Positions 62,481-64,000 of a stretch of 64,000 nt of DNA are shown here, one piece after another; positions within the stretch are counted from its first letter, which is position 1, and each line of letters opens with the position of its first letter. The stretch is from positions 1,159,199 through 1,223,198 of the forward strand of contig JAAGOF010000220.1 of the NCBI GenBank assembly GCA_010645155.1, given 5' to 3'. The DNA comes from Tigriopus japonicus (lineage: Eukaryota; Arthropoda; Copepoda; Harpacticoida; Harpacticidae). The notes beneath the pieces were generated by a model. The model was not told the DNA's origin and did no database searches. It was given only the letters and a program-made list of their open reading frames with translations. The position numbers were made by a program, and so were the translations under genes.

Positions 62481-62777
62481 TAGTGATGTGACTTGGTGTG
62501 TTGGGCAAGCTTTTTTGCGCGAGGTCGCAAGGTAGGGTCACCTAATGGAGATTTCGTATTGTGCTCAGCTATATCAGCAAACACAAATTTGAGTGTCATT
62601 TGCAACCCTGTTCAGAAGTCACAAAAGTTAGGGACGCCGTTCCGTTCTCCTTGATAAAAAAACAGGTTTTTGAAGATTGGTAAGCAAAGCCAAATACGAT
62701 TTCACAAAGGTCGATTGGCGACACTACCTTACGACCTCGCGCAAAAAGCTTGCCCAACACACCAAGTCACATCACTA
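62481..62777. mobile_element. hAT MITE, family B, second copy
   Basis: 297 bp with nearly perfect terminal inverted repeats of about 46 bp (starting TAGTGATGTGACTTGG and running through GGGCAAGCTTTTT to GCGCGAGGTCG). The exact 8-bp target duplication is GTTAAGGC (62473-62480 and 62778-62785). Interior matches 11594-11891. The well-kept ends suggest a younger copy than that one. Confidence 0.95.
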
Positions 62778-62969
62778 GTTAAGGCTAACAAACCAATCAG
62801 CTTTCAGACCACTAATTGGTACTTTCAAATCTCTCTCAAGTCAAAAAATAGGCGTGAAACAAAAAATATGCAATTATCTAATATATTTCTTATTTTTCAC
62901 ATACTTGGTATTGACTTAGCATCAAAATATTACCCACATCATCAATTTTGGGTATTTCATTTTTTCGAA

Positions 62970-63290
62970 TTAGCGGCTTTGGACGATAGTACTGAGGTTG
63001 CAAACTTCGATCCAACGCGTTTCCAGCTCCCCGATCACGTTCGATTCCGTAAGATTCAGATTGTACCATTGATATTGGAGTTGGAGCTTGGTGTAATGGA
63101 AGACTTCAAGGAGATCGCGAGAGTAATCGAAGATTAGGTTCATGATTTGCTTTTGGGAGACATCAGGATGGAAAGCCAACTCGTTCAAGATCTTCCCGTT
63201 TCTCTTGAGGCGATTCATATGCTTGTTCAAGGTCTTTACCACACATTCACTTTGGTTGTCGAAGCGTTCTTGAAAGGACCCAACATCCAT
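62970..63290 (-). CDS. Hypothetical 106-residue protein
   Basis: ATG-started ORF on the minus strand, MDVGSFQERF to TIVQSR, rich in amphipathic helical pattern with two Cys, no membrane segment or known motif. It lies between a MITE and a TTCGTC-rich tract, so it could be a transposon remnant or one exon of a gene. A chance ORF cannot be excluded. Confidence 0.3.
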   Translation of the reverse strand: MDVGSFQERFDNQSECVVKTLNKHMNRLKRNGKILNELAFHPDVSQKQIMNLIFDYSRDLLEVFHYTKLQLQYQWYNLNLTESNVIGELETRWIEVCNLSTIVQSR

Positions 63291-63484
63291 GATTGAGCAA
63301 TGGGGATTGAGCGATGAAATGAACTTCTGTGATTGTGTTGGAAAACTGATGATAACTTGAACTTTTGCGTGCGATTTTATACCAAGAGATTACCTTTTTG
63401 CGTTCAACGTGGTAGTTGAGTAATTTAATTAACAAGTTTGTCGAGAATTTTTGGTTTTCAACTCGCAAAGTTACGAGGACTGTT

Positions 63485-63745
63485 CGTCAATGGATTCATG
63501 GGAAATATCGGATATTTGATTGTATTCGTCTTTTTCGCCTTTCCGGGCAAGTAATTTGTCTTTTTTCGTCTTTTAAGGCACTTACATTAGCCTTTTTGTG
63601 TCAATTATTCCATATCATATAAGTCAGTATCTTCGTCTTTTTCGTCTATCCAGGGTATTTATTTGTCTTTTTTCACCGAAGTAGGCAATTTTCTATATAT
63701 CATCGTCGTATTTGACAATTTTATTCGTCAAAACTTCCTGGCTCT
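63485..63745 (+). repeat. Pyrimidine-rich TTCGTCTTTT tract
   Basis: Repeated TTCGTC/TTTGTCTTTTTTCG motifs ending ATTCGTCAAAACTTCCTG, matching the end of a longer tract in the family A element at about 7430-8275 (ATTCATCTTAACTTCCTG). Confidence 0.6.
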
Positions 63746-63861
63746 AAATATAATGTTCAGATGCAATGCACAAATCCAGAAATGACTCAAATAGGAATCT
63801 GAAAGAGAAATATGAATTTCTCTTCAGACTTCCAATTTTATAAGTGACTTTCCAGGCAGAG

Positions 63862-63940
63862 ATGGTTGTAGCGCAGTTGGTTGATGCGCGACCGGGCAAT
63901 GCTCGGGTTCATGGGTTCGATCCCAGGTCTTTCCCCCTTT
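63862..63940 (+). repeat. tRNA-derived SINE head or tRNA pseudogene
   Basis: An A-box match (TAGCGCAGTTGG) with paired GCGC D-stem and a B box (GGTTCGATCCC) are correctly spaced for RNA polymerase III. The acceptor ends do not pair and the anticodon loop lacks a proper seven-base loop with U33, so it is not a working tRNA. A SINE body may continue past the window end. Confidence 0.6.
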
Positions 63941-64000
63941 AATACCTTTGTGTAGTGGATAATCGCCTCGAATCGGCCTTACTGGAAAACCCAGAACGGG

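Noticed and set aside
62670..63137. 155-codon + strand ORF
   Set aside because: Runs through the terminal repeat of a MITE; no domain.
63862..63940. Functional tRNA gene
   Set aside because: A and B boxes are good but acceptor stem does not pair and anticodon loop is malformed.
1..64000. CRISPR arrays, bacterial operons, rRNA
   Set aside because: No spaced direct repeats of that kind; genes are spliced eukaryotic genes. The 20-bp repeat at 8621 is a tandem without spacers.

Overview
The window is animal nuclear DNA. Genes are split by many short GT-AG introns, and intergenic space and long introns are AT-rich and full of transposon debris. The gene set points to an arthropod, most likely a crustacean and perhaps a copepod: an LRRC8-type channel gene (a family I believe flies lack), a DUF268 protein, GTPBP1, an AC9-type adenylyl cyclase, hAT MITEs and a CR1/jockey-like LINE tail. 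The taxon is inference. No prokaryotic features or CRISPR arrays were seen.

Layout. (1) 1.8-12.9 kb, + strand: a ten-exon gene for an LRRC8-like four-helix channel domain followed by an FN3-like segment and a C-terminal thioredoxin domain. (2) 14.8-19.3 kb, - strand: GTPBP1, six exons. (3) 22.7-26.3 kb, + strand: glycyl-tRNA synthetase (GARS) with mitochondrial and cytosolic start codons and an extra in-frame exon encoding an EF1B/GST-C-like domain. It converges on a - strand DUF268 membrane protein gene (26.3-28.4 kb). (4) 34.0-43.4 kb: a WAVE/SCAR (WASF) gene. GARS-3', DUF268 and WAVE-5' lie in a tandem duplication: unit 1 is 23978-35420 and unit 2 is 35421-42608. The joint fuses the WAVE polyproline region to the middle of GARS exon 2 and makes an out-of-frame WAVE-GARS chimera. 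The second joint at 42608/42609, followed by a 168-N gap, looks like an assembly error. (5) 43.6-44.8 kb: NUS1 and LSM8, tightly spaced behind WAVE. (6) 48.7-60.5 kb: AC9-like adenylyl cyclase with two small EF-hand genes on the opposite strand inside one intron. (7) 60.5-64 kb: transposon remnants, one hypothetical ORF and a tRNA-derived repeat.

For the main genes the exon chains were built by joining GT-AG sites in phase. The summed coding lengths are divisible by three for the channel-thioredoxin gene (2424 nt), GTPBP1 (1818), GARS with and without the cassette (2655 and 2361), the cyclase (4194), DUF268 (1050) and one EF-hand gene (387), which supports the models. Mobile DNA is dominated by non-autonomous hAT elements with 8-bp target duplications. 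One of them has its empty site preserved in the duplicated unit. No transposase gene was seen. The most novel observations are the channel-thioredoxin fusion and the GST-C-like exon inside GARS.
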